NCBI GenBank assembly: GCA_934316925.1
Contig: CAKREC010000005.1
Span: forward strand, 5,233-69,232
Source: an uncultured Eubacterium sp.
GTDB taxonomy: Bacteria; Bacillota; Clostridia; Lachnospirales; Lachnospiraceae
Direction of reading: 5' to 3'
Length of the DNA: 64,000 nt
Within the stretch, counting starts at the first letter, position 1, and every line of letters starts with the position of its first letter. The notes under the pieces were generated by a model. That model searched no databases, was not told the origin of the DNA, and saw only the letters and a list, made by a program, of their open reading frames with translations. The translations under genes were made by a program, and so were the position numbers. Positions 53,482 to 63,682 of the stretch are shown piece by piece.

Positions 53482-56400
53482 ATGAACAGAGTAGGTATTG
53501 ATATTGGTTCTACTACAGTCAAAATTGCGATTTTGGATGAACAGGATCAGATCATTTTTTCCGCTTACGAAAGACATTTTGCCAACATACAAGAGACACT
53601 GCGAAGCATTATTGAACAAGCAGAAAAAGAACTCGGAAATATAGACATTGCACCAATGATCACCGGTTCTGGTGGTCTGGCAATTTCCAAGCATTTGGAC
53701 ATTCCTTTTGTGCAGGAAGTTGTCAGCGTCGCAAAGTCCTTAAAAAATTATGCCCCACAGACAGACGTCGCGATTGAACTTGGTGGCGAAGATGCAAAGA
53801 TCATTTACTTTACCGATGGCATCGAGCAGCGTATGAACGGCATTTGTGCCGGCGGAACCGGTTCTTTCATTGACCAGATGGCGACTCTTTTAAAAACCGA
53901 TGCAAAAGGGTTAAATGAATACGCCAAAAATTACCAGGCTCTTTATCCAATCGCTGCCCGTTGCGGCGTTTTTGCCAAAACCGATATTCAGCCTTTGATC
54001 AACGAGGGTGCAGCAAAAGAAGATCTGGCTGCTTCTATTTTCCAGGCAGTCGTAAATCAGACGATCAGTGGACTTGCCTGTGGCAAACCGATCCGGGGAA
54101 ATGTAGCATTCCTTGGTGGTCCGCTCCACTTTTTGACAGAATTAAAAGAGGCATTTATCCGCACATTGAAACTTACGGATGACGCGATCATCGCACCGGA
54201 TAATTCCCATCTGTTTGCAGCCAGTGGTGCAGCTATGAATTCCGAATTAAAAAACACCACGACGCTGTCCTCTCTGCTGGAAAAACTTTCCTCCAACATT
54301 TCCCTGGAGTTCGAAGTCACCCGCATGGAGCCTTTATTTAAAGACAAAAAGGATTATGAAGATTTTACAACCAGACACAATTCCCACAGTGTGGCCAAAG
54401 GAGATCTGGCTACCTATGAAGGAAATGTTTTCCTTGGTGTTGATGCCGGCTCTACTACAACAAAAGTAGCTCTGGTTGGGGAAGATGGTTCTCTGTTGTA
54501 TTCTTTTTATGATAACAACAACGGAAGTCCTTTAAAAACCACGATCAAAGCGATCAAAGAAATCTATGAACAGCTTCCGGAAAGTGCTACGATCGTACGC
54601 TCCTGTTCCACCGGTTATGGTGAAGCACTGATCAAATCAGCCCTTATGCTTGACGAGGGCGAAGTTGAGACTGTGTCACACTATTATGCAGCTTCATTCT
54701 TTGATCCGGATGTTGACTGTATTCTTGACATCGGCGGACAGGACATGAAATGTATTAAGATCAAAAATCACAGTGTAGACAGTGTTCAGTTAAATGAAGC
54801 CTGCTCTTCCGGCTGTGGTTCATTTATTGAGACTTTTGCCCGTTCCTTAAACTACGAAGTAAAAGACTTCGCAAAATTAGCATTATTTGCTGAAAATCCG
54901 ATCGATCTTGGCTCTCGTTGTACCGTATTTATGAATTCAAAAGTAAAACAGGCTCAAAAAGAAGGAGCTACTGTAGCTGATATTTCTGCGGGTCTTGCGA
55001 TTTCCGTCATTAAAAACGCACTCTTAAAGGTCATCAAACTCACCGACCCAAAAGATTTGGGAACACATGTTGTTGTTCAAGGTGGTACCTTCTACAATGA
55101 TGCGGTTCTTCGCAGTTTTGAACGTGTTTCCGGCTGCACTGCGATCCGTCCTGATATTGCCGGCATCATGGGTGCATTTGGTGCTGCTCTGATTGCCAGA
55201 GAGCATTATGAAGAAGATACCGAAAGCACGATGCTTCCTTTAGAGGATATTATCCATTTGAAATTTGAAAGTTCTATGGCAAGATGTAAAGGTTGTACCA
55301 ACCATTGCCTGTTGACGATCAATCGTTTCAATGGCGGCAGACAGTTCATTTCAGGAAACCGTTGTGAACGTGGTCTTGGTAAAGAAAAATCCAACAAAGA
55401 CGTTCCTAATATTTACGAATACAAAAACCAGCGTCTGTTCCAACACTACAAACCATTATCACCGGATCAGGCTTATCGTGGAAAAGTTGGAATTCCTCGT
55501 GTGTTGAATATGTACGAAAACTATCCATACTGGTTTACATTCTTTACTGAGTTAGGATATGAAGTTGTACTCTCTCCTGTCTCCAACCGCAACATTTATT
55601 CACTCGGAATCGAGTCGATCCCAAGTGAATCCGAATGTTATCCTGCCAAATTGGCACACGGTCACATTCAATGGCTGATCAATCAGGGACTTGAATACAT
55701 TTTCTATCCTTGTGTTCCTTATGAACGAAAAGAAATTTCCGGAACCGGAAATCATTACAACTGTCCAATTGTAACATCATATGGAGAAAATATTAAAAAC
55801 AATGTTGAATCATTAAACGATCCTTCGATCTGCTATCAGAATCCTTTTGTTTCCTTTGAAAGTGAAAAGATCCTGACCGATGAACTGGTTAAATTTTTAA
55901 GTAAAGAGAACAATATTCCTGCCAGCGAGATCCGAAACGCTTCTCACAAAGCATACGCAGAGCTTCTTAACACCCGCAAAGATATCGAGAAAAAAGGCGA
56001 AGAAGTTTTGCAGTGGATGAAAGACAACAACAAACGTGGAATCGTGCTTACCGGACGTCCTTACCACATCGATCCAGAGATCAACCATGGTATTCCGGAA
56101 CTGATCACTTCCTATGATATTGCTGTTTTATCTGAAGACAGCATCTCCCATCTTGGTAAAGTAGACCGGCCTACGATCGCTATGGATCAATGGATGTATC
56201 ACTCCCGTTTGTATGCAGCGGCAAGTTTTATCCGTACTCAAGAAAATCTGGATATGATCCAGCTCAACTCATTTGGTTGTGGTCTGGATGCGGTAACAAC
56301 CGATCAGGTGAATGACATTTTGACAGACTCCGGCAAAATCTGCACCGTACTTAAAATTGATGAAGTCAACAATTTAGGTGCTGCCAGAATCCGAATCCGT

Positions 56401-57699
56401 TCTTTGATCTCTGCCGTAAAAGACCGTGCACGAAAAGGAATTAAACCTCATTTGGCAGACTCCGCTCATCATCGGGTTGTTTTTACCGAAGAAATGAGAA
56501 AGAATTATACCATCTTAGCTCCTCAGATGTCTCCAATTCATTTTGACATTCTGATGCCAGCTCTGGCTGCTTGTGGCTATAATCTGGTTCAGCTTCCAAC
56601 TGGTGTCGGAGAACTGGATTATGGTTTAAAATATGTAAACAATGACGCATGCTATCCATCACTTTTAGTTGTTGGACAGTTCATGAAAGCACTTTTGTCT
56701 GGTGAATATGACTTGGACCGCACTGCTCTCATTATTACCCAGACTGGTGGCGGTTGCCGTGCTACGAACTACATTGGATTTATCCGACGCGCCTTGAAAA
56801 AAGCAGGCATGGAACAGATCCCGGTTATTTCTCTAAGTGCCGGTGTAGAAACAAACCCAGGATTCAAGATTGATTACCGCCTTTTAAAAGCTGCGATCCA
56901 CAGCTTACTTTACGGTGATCTGTTTATGCGTGTTGTATATCGCACAAGACCATATGAAAAGGTACCTGGTTCTGTAAATGCTCTTCATGAAAAATGGAAA
57001 GTACGTTGTATTGAGGCTGTTAAAAATCCAAAGCAAAAAGAGTTTAAGCAAATTGTTCAAGGCATTGTAAAAGACTTTGATGAGATTGAATTAGATGAAT
57101 CCATCAAGAAGCCAAGAGTTGGTATTGTCGGCGAAATTCTTGTCAAGTATTTACCTGCTGCAAACAACTACGTGGTAGATCTGTTGGAACGTGAAGGTGC
57201 AGAAGCGGTTTCTCCAGATATGTTAGACTTCTTCATGTACAGTGCGTATAACAACATTTTCAAATCGGAACATCTTGGTTTCAGCAAACGGTCCAAATAT
57301 CTCAGCAAAGCTGCTATCTGGTTAATGGAAAGTTTCCGAAAGCCAATGAAAAAAGCATTAGAAAGCAGCAAACGTTTTGATGCCCCTCCGGCAATTGAAA
57401 CTTTAGCTGGTTATGCAGAACCTTTTGTTTCTACCGGAAACCAGACTGGTGAGGGTTGGTTCCTTACCGGCGAAATGATTGAACTGCTTCATAGTAATGT
57501 ACCGAACATTGTTTGTACCCAGCCTTTTGGCTGTCTTCCAAATCATGTCGTTGGAAAAGGTGTTATCAAACAACTTCGTAAAGCTTTCCCTGGTGCCAAT
57601 ATCGTGGCAGTTGACTACGATCCCGGTGCCAGCGAGGTAAACCAGTTAAACCGAATCAAATTAATGTTAGCTACAGCAAACGAAAATCTAAATTCATAA
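53482..57699 (+). CDS. Fused acyl-CoA dehydratase activase (two ASKHA modules) and dehydratase-like region
   Basis: Single chain of 1405 residues. Module 1 (about 1-270) and module 2 (about 318-580) are both BcrAD/BadFG/HgdC-type ATPases, each with a phosphate loop ([30 protein letters not shown]) and the two cluster cysteines (C122 in [11 protein letters not shown]161 in [11 protein letters not shown]; and [21 protein letters not shown]). A Cys cluster [18 protein letters not shown] follows at about 601, then an HgdB/DUF2229-like region ([40 protein letters not shown]). Classical systems split activator and dehydratase. It is a stand-alone gene with its own promoter and terminator; no CoA-transferase partner is nearby, so a 2-hydroxyacyl-CoA substrate is not proven. 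Confidence 0.9.
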   Translation: MNRVGIDIGSTTVKIAILDEQDQIIFSAYERHFANIQETLRSIIEQAEKELGNIDIAPMITGSGGLAISKHLDIPFVQEVVSVAKSLKNYAPQTDVAIELGGEDAKIIYFTDGIEQRMNGICAGGTGSFIDQMATLLKTDAKGLNEYAKNYQALYPIAARCGVFAKTDIQPLINEGAAKEDLAASIFQAVVNQTISGLACGKPIRGNVAFLGGPLHFLTELKEAFIRTLKLTDDAIIAPDNSHLFAASGAAMNSELKNTTTLSSLLEKLSSNISLEFEVTRMEPLFKDKKDYEDFTTRHNSHSVAKGDLATYEGNVFLGVDAGSTTTKVALVGEDGSLLYSFYDNNNGSPLKTTIKAIKEIYEQLPESATIVRSCSTGYGEALIKSALMLDEGEVETVSHYYAASFFDPDVDCILDIGGQDMKCIKIKNHSVDSVQLNEACSSGCGSFIETFARSLNYEVKDFAKLALFAENPIDLGSRCTVFMNSKVKQAQKEGATVADISAGLAISVIKNALLKVIKLTDPKDLGTHVVVQGGTFYNDAVLRSFERVSGCTAIRPDIAGIMGAFGAALIAREHYEEDTESTMLPLEDIIHLKFESSMARCKGCTNHCLLTINRFNGGRQFISGNRCERGLGKEKSNKDVPNIYEYKNQRLFQHYKPLSPDQAYRGKVGIPRVLNMYENYPYWFTFFTELGYEVVLSPVSNRNIYSLGIESIPSESECYPAKLAHGHIQWLINQGLEYIFYPCVPYERKEISGTGNHYNCPIVTSYGENIKNNVESLNDPSICYQNPFVSFESEKILTDELVKFLSKENNIPASEIRNASHKAYAELLNTRKDIEKKGEEVLQWMKDNNKRGIVLTGRPYHIDPEINHGIPELITSYDIAVLSEDSISHLGKVDRPTIAMDQWMYHSRLYAAASFIRTQENLDMIQLNSFGCGLDAVTTDQVNDILTDSGKICTVLKIDEVNNLGAARIRIRSLISAVKDRARKGIKPHLADSAHHRVVFTEEMRKNYTILAPQMSPIHFDILMPALAACGYNLVQLPTGVGELDYGLKYVNNDACYPSLLVVGQFMKALLSGEYDLDRTALIITQTGGGCRATNYIGFIRRALKKAGMEQIPVISLSAGVETNPGFKIDYRLLKAAIHSLLYGDLFMRVVYRTRPYEKVPGSVNALHEKWKVRCIEAVKNPKQKEFKQIVQGIVKDFDEIELDESIKKPRVGIVGEILVKYLPAANNYVVDLLEREGAEAVSPDMLDFFMYSAYNNIFKSEHLGFSKRSKYLSKAAIWLMESFRKPMKKALESSKRFDAPPAIETLAGYAEPFVSTGNQTGEGWFLTGEMIELLHSNVPNIVCTQPFGCLPNHVVGKGVIKQLRKAFPGANIVAVDYDPGASEVNQLNRIKLMLATANENLNS

Positions 57700-57724
57700 A
57701 TTATGTAAGATCAGAAACTTGCAC

Positions 57725-57764
57725 AAAAAATATCCCGTGGAAATTTTCCACGGGATATTTTTTT
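57725..57764. terminator. Strong bidirectional terminator
   Basis: AAAAAATATCCCGTGG pairs perfectly with CCACGGGATATTTTTTT around a 9-base loop. It ends the plus-strand dehydratase gene and the minus-strand surface-protein gene. Confidence 0.9.
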
Positions 57765-57808
57765 GCCATAATGCAAAGTTCTTGTATCTATCTTACAAAC
57801 CCTACATT

Positions 57809-59794
57809 TTATTCTTCACTTTTTCTTCTTCGTATCATAATGAACACGATCAATCCTGCAGAAACAACCAGACAGATCAATGGATATAAAACATTTACAT
57901 GATCGCCGGTATCTGGTGCAGAATCCGATAACGGAACATCATTATCCAAAATCGTTGTCTCATCCGATGTCTTCTTATCTTTTGTTCCTCCATTTGCAGA
58001 GGCCTTTGCCGTCTCTTCATCCTCAATCGTAGTTGTTTCACTATTGGATGGTGTGATTTCATTCTCATCCGTTGTGACAACCGGTGATGTCGTTGGCTGT
58101 GCTCCTCCGTCCGGTGTCACACTTGGTCCTTCACTAGGTACAACGGTCGTTGTAGCTGGAGTGCCACCATCTGGTGTCGCTGTTACCGTTGCAGGAACAA
58201 CCACTCCTTGATCATCCGGTGTGGCTGTTGGTGCTGCCGGAGTTGCTGTTGCAGTCGTATTCTCTGTCGCATTCGCTGTTGGCGCAACTGTTGCTTTCGG
58301 CGTCGCTGTTGCTTTTGCACCAGTTCCTCCTGCTGGAGTTGCTGTCACCTTCGGTGTCGCTGTTGCTTTCGGCGTCGCTGTTGCTTTTGTACCAGTTCCT
58401 CCTGCTGGAGTTGCTGTCACTTTCGGTGTCGCTGTTGCTTTTGCACCAGTTCCTCCTGCTGGAGTTGCTGTCACTTTCGGCGTTGCTGTTGCTTTTGTTT
58501 CCGTTCCTCCTGCCGGAGTCGCTGTCACTTTCGGCGTGGCCGTTGCTTTTGTTTCCGTTCCTCCTGCCGGAGTTGCTGTCACTTTTGGTGTGGCCGTTGC
58601 TTTTGTTTCCGTTCCACCTGCTGGAGTCGCTGTAGGAGCTTGAGATGGCATCTCGGTAACTACTGGTGTAGCCGTTGCCTTTACGCCACCTTCCGGTGTA
58701 GCTGTCACCTTTGGCGTGGCTGTTACCTTTGGTGTGGCTGTCACCTTTGGCGTGGCTGTTACCTTTGGTGTCGCTGTAGGAACCACTACACGGGAATTGT
58801 CCTTAGTCAGATCCTGTCTGTGCGATTCACTACCAGTATGATATACCGTTTCACCTACAACAGTTCCATTTATCGCACCGCAAGTAACTCTGGCCTTTGG
58901 TGCCAAAATAGAGCCATAGCAATCACCATTTGTAACATTAACCGTATTCGCTTCATAAAAATTCCAGATCACACGATACTGTCCGTAATCACTTGGTGAA
59001 TATTCCTTGTTATTTCCGCCCTGGAAAGCCAGACGAGGTGCCGTCACATCATCGCCGGAAATATTGACAATAAGAATATCATCGCCGGTTTTCTTCATCC
59101 CTTTGACCTTAATTTCATTTCCATATTTGACAAGGTCTTCACAAGCAAGATTAACAACATGAACATCACTATCCGCATCATCAGTTACGTCAATATAACG
59201 ATTATTCATGTCTCCTGTGATATTCACATCAACACCGGTATCCTGCATCTTCGAGTATGCCTCTGATTTTTTTGACAGCTTGTTAAGCTCGTCCTCGATA
59301 TCAATCATCTGATATCCTTTTGCTTCAATAATAATATTATCGTATTTGATCTTGTCAGACATAAACTCTCCTGCTTCGGTATAATCTCCTGACGGCTTTG
59401 AAATACGTGTCTGACCAGCATCCTTATCGGATAAAATCTTAAATCCATTTCCCAGAACCAAAGTGCCCGCAAGCCACTGATTGTTCCAGTTTACAACTTC
59501 TTTTTCAATATATGTAATTTCAGAATAGTCTGCATCCGGATAATACTGATAACGGGTACCACCATCTGACTGTGTACTAAACACATTGCAAGCTACATTT
59601 CCATGAGTGTGTACACTGCCATAAAAAACATTGGCAAACATATGAAAATGCGTAGCTTTTCCAAGATATTCATCAGAACTCGAACTGTACTCTGGTCTTG
59701 CCCCAACGCCAGCATGAATCTGACTGATCGGCACGATCACCAAAGCCAAAATAAGTACTACTGCCGTAATGAAAACGTATTTTTTTTTCGACAT
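57809..59794 (-). CDS. Choice-of-anchor A surface protein with TATP repeats and sortase-type tail
   Basis: 661 residues, secreted. Signal peptide MSKKKYVFITAVVLILALVI ... IHA; choice-of-anchor A region at about 35-325 (LIVNISGDDVTAPRLAFQGG, YGQYRVIWNFYEANTVNV, GSILAPKARVTCGAINGTVV); then about 180 residues of Thr/Ala/Pro/Lys repeats (see repeat entry); then SAPDTGDHVN, a variant sortase motif, a membrane helix and RRRKSEE tail. Start ATG 59794 follows AGGAGG at 6 bases. It has its own promoter and terminator. Likely wall-anchored on the cell surface; a binding partner is not evident. Confidence 0.85.
   Translation of the reverse strand: MSKKKYVFITAVVLILALVIVPISQIHAGVGARPEYSSSSDEYLGKATHFHMFANVFYGSVHTHGNVACNVFSTQSDGGTRYQYYPDADYSEITYIEKEVVNWNNQWLAGTLVLGNGFKILSDKDAGQTRISKPSGDYTEAGEFMSDKIKYDNIIIEAKGYQMIDIEDELNKLSKKSEAYSKMQDTGVDVNITGDMNNRYIDVTDDADSDVHVVNLACEDLVKYGNEIKVKGMKKTGDDILIVNISGDDVTAPRLAFQGGNNKEYSPSDYGQYRVIWNFYEANTVNVTNGDCYGSILAPKARVTCGAINGTVVGETVYHTGSESHRQDLTKDNSRVVVPTATPKVTATPKVTATPKVTATPKVTATPEGGVKATATPVVTEMPSQAPTATPAGGTETKATATPKVTATPAGGTETKATATPKVTATPAGGTETKATATPKVTATPAGGTGAKATATPKVTATPAGGTGTKATATPKATATPKVTATPAGGTGAKATATPKATVAPTANATENTTATATPAAPTATPDDQGVVVPATVTATPDGGTPATTTVVPSEGPSVTPDGGAQPTTSPVVTTDENEITPSNSETTTIEDEETAKASANGGTKDKKTSDETTILDNDVPLSDSAPDTGDHVNVLYPLICLVVSAGLIVFIMIRRRKSEE
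58206..58780 (-). repeat. Coding tandem repeats (TATPKV and 18-residue higher-order units)
   Basis: Within the surface protein, a TATPKV six-residue unit recurs, and an 18-residue unit (54 bases) TATPAGGTETKATATPKV recurs at least five times in near-identical DNA with T/S, E/G variants. Such tracts often vary in copy number between strains. Confidence 0.9.
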
Positions 59795-59837
59795 ACTAGT
59801 CCTCCTACTTATATATAATTTCCAGATATACATTATT

Positions 59838-59866
59838 AGTATAACAAAATAATAATAAATTTTCAA
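59838..59866 (-). promoter_or_regulatory. Sigma-A type promoter of the surface protein gene
   Basis: Minus-strand TTGAAA, 17-base spacer, TATACT, about 44 bases before the ATG. Confidence 0.6.
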
Positions 59867-59910
59867 TAAACTGAAATATTTTTTATTTATTTCGTCATTA
59901 TGTCAATTTT

Positions 59911-59970
59911 AGAAAAAAAAACAAAATAAGCTTTTGTAACATACTACCAAAAAATGTCACAAAAGCTTAT
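59911..59970 (-). terminator. Terminator of ung
   Basis: Minus-strand AAGCTTTTGTGACAT pairs with ATGTTACAAAAGCTT (one G-T) around an 11-base loop, followed by ATTTTG and a run of T. Confidence 0.85.
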
Positions 59971-59982
59971 CTTTTCATATGA

Positions 59983-60657
59983 TCATATGTCCGGAATCTG
60001 CCAGTCAATCGGCTCTGCCCCGTTTTTTTTCAAAAATTCATTCGCCTTACTAAACGGTTTACTCCCAAAAAATCCACGGTATGCAGACAACGGACTTGGA
60101 TGCGGTGCCCTCAGAATCAAATGCTTGGGATTATTGAGTTTTTTCGCCTTTTCCTGTGCCGGTTTCCCCCATAAAATAAATACAATCGGCTGTTCCTGAC
60201 GATTCAGAACTTCAATTGCTGCATCGGTAAACTCTTCCCAGCCAACGCCATGATGCGAAAACGGTTTATGTGCCTGCACGGTAAGTACCGTGTTAAGCAT
60301 CAGAACGCCCTGCTCTGCCCAATGAACCAAATAACCATTATTCGGTATTTTGCATCCTAAGTCATCATGCAATTCTTTATAAATGTTAACTAAAGAAGGT
60401 GGTGGCTCGATCTGCGGTTTCACCGAAAAGCACAATCCATGAGCCTGCCCCGGATTATGATAAGGATCCTGTCCAAGAATAACAACTTTTACCTGATCCA
60501 AAGGCGTCAAGTGAAATGCTGTAAAAATCTCATCGGATGTAGGATATATTATATGTTGACTGTATTCTTTTTTTACATATTCAAACAGTTTTCTATAATA
60601 ACTCTTGGAAAATTCACTGTGAAGTGCTTTTTCCCATTCGCCAGTAAGTCCAGCCAT
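59983..60657 (-). CDS. ung: Uracil-DNA glycosylase
   Basis: Removes uracil from DNA. Active-site motifs GQDPYHNPGQAHGLCFSVKP (Asp) and APHPSPLSAYRGFFGSKPFS (His loop) are intact; 224 residues, typical family 1. Ends in a clear terminator; hisF begins 19 bases upstream, so the two could be co-transcribed. Confidence 0.98.
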   Translation of the reverse strand: MAGLTGEWEKALHSEFSKSYYRKLFEYVKKEYSQHIIYPTSDEIFTAFHLTPLDQVKVVILGQDPYHNPGQAHGLCFSVKPQIEPPPSLVNIYKELHDDLGCKIPNNGYLVHWAEQGVLMLNTVLTVQAHKPFSHHGVGWEEFTDAAIEVLNRQEQPIVFILWGKPAQEKAKKLNNPKHLILRAPHPSPLSAYRGFFGSKPFSKANEFLKKNGAEPIDWQIPDI

Positions 60658-60675
60658 TATGTCTCCTCTTCTGTA

Positions 60676-61437
60676 CTACAAGCGTACACTAACGCCTTGT
60701 TCTCTCAAGTATTGCTTCAAATCATTGATCTCTAATTCTTTAAAATGAAACAAGGACGCAGCTAAAACAGCATCTGCCTTTCCCTCTTGCAGCGCCTCTA
60801 AAAAGTGTTCCTTTTTTCCTGCTCCACCAGAAGCAATAACCGGTATCTTAACATTCTCAGAAATCGTGCGAGTCAATTCTACATCATAACCATTTTTGGT
60901 TCCATCACAATCCATACTGGTAAGAAGAATTTCACCTGCTCCAAGTTTTTCCGCCTGCATTGCCCATTCCACAGCATCAAGTTCCATATCAACACGTCCA
61001 CCATTTTTATAAATGGTCCATCCATCTCCCGATGGTCTGCGTTTGGCATCAATTGCCACTACTACACACTGCCTGCCAAATTTATCAGCCGCCTCCGATA
61101 CCAGTGTCGGATTCATGATCGCTGCAGAGTTTACGGCCACTTTGTCTGCACCCTCACGAAGTATCATGCGAAAATCATCAATTGTACGAATGCCTCCGCC
61201 AACTGTAAATGGGATAAACACCGTTTCTGCTACCTTACGAACCATCTGTGCTTTAATATCTCTGGCATCGCTCGAAGCAGTGATATCCAAAAAAACCAAT
61301 TCATCTGCTCCCGCTTTTCCGTAAGCAGCACCAACAGCAACCGGATCTCCGGCATCAATAAGGTTTACAAAATTTACACCTTTCACAACGCGACCATTAT
61401 TTACATCCAAACAAGGAATAATTCTCTTTGTAAACAT
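60676..61437 (-). CDS. hisF: Imidazole glycerol phosphate synthase, cyclase subunit
   Basis: Uses ammonia from HisH to make imidazole glycerol phosphate and AICAR. Catalytic aspartates are in [19 protein letters not shown] and [14 protein letters not shown]; phosphate sites [14 protein letters not shown] and [16 protein letters not shown] 61437 (253 residues) follows GGAGG with 5-base spacing. Immediately follows hisH. Confidence 0.98.
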   Translation of the reverse strand: MFTKRIIPCLDVNNGRVVKGVNFVNLIDAGDPVAVGAAYGKAGADELVFLDITASSDARDIKAQMVRKVAETVFIPFTVGGGIRTIDDFRMILREGADKVAVNSAAIMNPTLVSEAADKFGRQCVVVAIDAKRRPSGDGWTIYKNGGRVDMELDAVEWAMQAEKLGAGEILLTSMDCDGTKNGYDVELTRTISENVKIPVIASGGAGKKEHFLEALQEGKADAVLAASLFHFKELEINDLKQYLREQGVSVRL

Positions 61438-61459
61438 AGAAACCTCCATTTATCAACTC

Positions 61460-62068
61460 TTATAATGAAACAAAATTTTTCAGAATCTGTAAACCCACAT
61501 CTCCACTCTTTTCCGGGTGAAATTGAGTCGCATAGATATTTTCATGTTCAACAGCCGCATGGACATTCACAATATAATCGGTTGTCGCAGCAACATCTTC
61601 TGGATTTTTTGCTTTCAAATAATAAGAGTGAACAAAATAGACATATGAGCCATCTGGAATTCCCTTCAGCAATCGAGATTTCGGATTAATCGAAATAGAA
61701 TTCCATCCCATGTGCGGAACTTTCCATTGAGTATTTTCCGGAAACTTTACAATTTCTCCCGGCAAAAGTGATAATCCGGCAACATCATGTTCAGATTCAT
61801 CACTTCGATCAAAAAACAATTGCAACCCTAAACAAATTCCAAGAATCGGCGTTCCTTTACGTGCAACTTTTTGGATAATTTCAACCAGACCGTACCGGTT
61901 CATCTTCTCCATCGCATCTTCAAATGCACCTACACCCGGCACAATAACTTTTTCCGCATCCAGAATTGTATCTTTATCCCTGGTGACAATCACATCTGCA
62001 CCTATATGGAGTAAAGCTTTTTCCACACTTTTGATATTTCCTGCATCGTAGTCTATTATTGCTATCAT
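61460..62068 (-). CDS. hisH: Imidazole glycerol phosphate synthase, glutaminase subunit
   Basis: Class-I glutamine amidotransferase supplying ammonia to HisF. Catalytic Cys in ILGICLGLQLFF and His/Glu in ATQFHPEKSGD; N-terminal AIIDYDAGNIKSVEKAL. ATG 62068 (202 residues) aligns with the family start and follows GAGGTG. Only hisH and hisF of the his pathway are in the window. Confidence 0.98.
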   Translation of the reverse strand: MIAIIDYDAGNIKSVEKALLHIGADVIVTRDKDTILDAEKVIVPGVGAFEDAMEKMNRYGLVEIIQKVARKGTPILGICLGLQLFFDRSDESEHDVAGLSLLPGEIVKFPENTQWKVPHMGWNSISINPKSRLLKGIPDGSYVYFVHSYYLKAKNPEDVAATTDYIVNVHAAVEHENIYATQFHPEKSGDVGLQILKNFVSL

Positions 62069-62107
62069 TGTTGTAATCACCTCATTGTTGTATTTTGCAA
62101 TGGTCTG

Positions 62108-63661
62108 TTATCGCACATCTTCCGCATTCTTCTGCTGCCAGCGTTGAATCACTGCCTGCAGCTGTTTTGTATATTCCTCCTGATCCTCAAGCTGGTTAAT
62201 ATTGCGTGCCTGCGTTTCACTGACACCAAATTCCTTATACAGTTCGCTGGCAATCTCTCCTTCCAGCTCATTATATTGTGTCAGTATATCATAATCCTCT
62301 GCAGTGTCTTTGTTTGCATCATAGCTACGAATTCCCTTCATCAATGAATCCAAAGCTTCGAGGTACATCTGCATTTGATAATAATTCTGATAAGAATTCA
62401 TTTCTTTTTTTAACTGCATACATATCCGCACTTTTTCTGCCATCGGCGCCGACTTCTTTGATACTTCAACTCCCGCTATCTCCTCGTAAGCAGCCTCATA
62501 ATTGCCCGCATCGAACTCTTTTGACGCCGTATTCACAGCTCCCCGATACGCGATCACCTTACTTGATACTAAAACCAGAACGCCAACGATAAGAAAGAAT
62601 CCAAACACGATGGCTGCTCCCACCGGATTGATCTTACCCACTACCTGAGTTTCTTCCTGTCTGGCAAGCTCTTCTTTCTTTTGTTTCTTTGCCTCTTTTT
62701 CAGCTGCTTTTACAGCCGCCTGTTCCGCTTTTTTCGCTGCTTTTTGTTCTTTGTCAGCCTTTGCTTTCTCCGCCTTTAAAGCCTTTTCTTCTTCTTTTTT
62801 CTTTTTCTTTTCCTCTAAGGCTGCTTTCTTTTCTTCTGCGCCCGCTTCTTCCAGCCGGCGAATCTCCTCTTCTTCTTTGGCTGTCTGCTCCGTAATGATA
62901 TTTCCAAACGTCTTTTTCCAAAAACTTTCTTTGGTAGAAACAGCAGGTGTTTGATCCTGCTTGTTCTGTTCATCCGCAGTAGAAAGTTCCTCCTCAGAAA
63001 AAGCTGCCAAAGACGGTTCTTCCACCTCTGCCTCTGAATCACTCTCTTGCGCATTTTCTTCTTCTCCGCCAAATGGATCCAAAGCAAAATCGGACATCGA
63101 ATCGTCCTCATCTTTTTCACTGTAGCCAACCGCCGAAAGTGCTTCATTGAAAATATCTTCTACGGATGTAGTACCATCCGACTGCGGTACTGATTCTGAT
63201 GTATCTGAATTTGACAAATCCTGCTCCGAGCCCAGATCTGAATCCTCATCTGCAAAGATGCCGCCTTCATCATCATCCGAAAACATAGAAACCTCCGGAA
63301 CCGGCATCTGATCCGCTGCCTCTACAACGTCCTCGCCTTCCGGATCCAGATCTACATTTTCTCCCGTTTCTTCATCTTCGCTATACTCATCATCTGTATA
63401 ATCCTTTGATAACAGATCCAGGAGTTCATTGATGTCATCTGTTTGTGGTTCTTGGGATTCGGAATCATCTACTGAATCTAATGGCTCTGCCACCTCCGCA
63501 TCCACTTTGCCCGATCCAATCGACTCGGAGTCTGTATCTTCCATATGCTGTAATAATTCATCCAAATAGGATTCACCGGAATTCGATTCCAAATTCATGC
63601 AATCCTGACACAATTCCTGTCCGTCCGGAATTTCTTTTCCACATTTTCTGCAGATTGTCAC
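62108..63661 (-). CDS. Zinc-ribbon, acidic, Lys/Glu-helix membrane protein of unknown function
   Basis: 517 residues, not a named family to me. Order: zinc ribbon (CRKCGKEIPDGQELCQDCMN), about 220 residues of acidic low complexity (Asp/Glu/Ser), a Lys/Glu/Ala-rich long helix at about 255-335 (EEEIRRLEEAGAEEKKAA ...), a membrane helix (AAIVFGFFLIVGVLVLVSSK) and a helical outer part (FDAGNYEAAYEEIAGVEVSK). GTG 63661 follows AGGAGG at 8 bases; the GTG at 63670 is too close. It lies next to cheV in the same direction, so a role at the membrane near the chemotaxis machinery is possible but unproven. Confidence 0.75.
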   Translation of the reverse strand: MTICRKCGKEIPDGQELCQDCMNLESNSGESYLDELLQHMEDTDSESIGSGKVDAEVAEPLDSVDDSESQEPQTDDINELLDLLSKDYTDDEYSEDEETGENVDLDPEGEDVVEAADQMPVPEVSMFSDDDEGGIFADEDSDLGSEQDLSNSDTSESVPQSDGTTSVEDIFNEALSAVGYSEKDEDDSMSDFALDPFGGEEENAQESDSEAEVEEPSLAAFSEEELSTADEQNKQDQTPAVSTKESFWKKTFGNIITEQTAKEEEEIRRLEEAGAEEKKAALEEKKKKKEEEKALKAEKAKADKEQKAAKKAEQAAVKAAEKEAKKQKKEELARQEETQVVGKINPVGAAIVFGFFLIVGVLVLVSSKVIAYRGAVNTASKEFDAGNYEAAYEEIAGVEVSKKSAPMAEKVRICMQLKKEMNSYQNYYQMQMYLEALDSLMKGIRSYDANKDTAEDYDILTQYNELEGEIASELYKEFGVSETQARNINQLEDQEEYTKQLQAVIQRWQQKNAEDVR

Positions 63662-63682
63662 CGGTTTCACCTCCTAGTCCTT

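Noticed and set aside
58206-58780. CRISPR-like regular repeats
   Set aside because: Units are contiguous, in frame and encode a Thr/Pro stalk; there are no unique spacers.
58208-58999. Plus-strand open frame of 263 codons (Cys/Arg-rich) and two others in the same place
   Set aside because: They lie antisense to the TATP repeat tract; a short codon repeat leaves all frames open. No ribosome site, composition unlike a protein.
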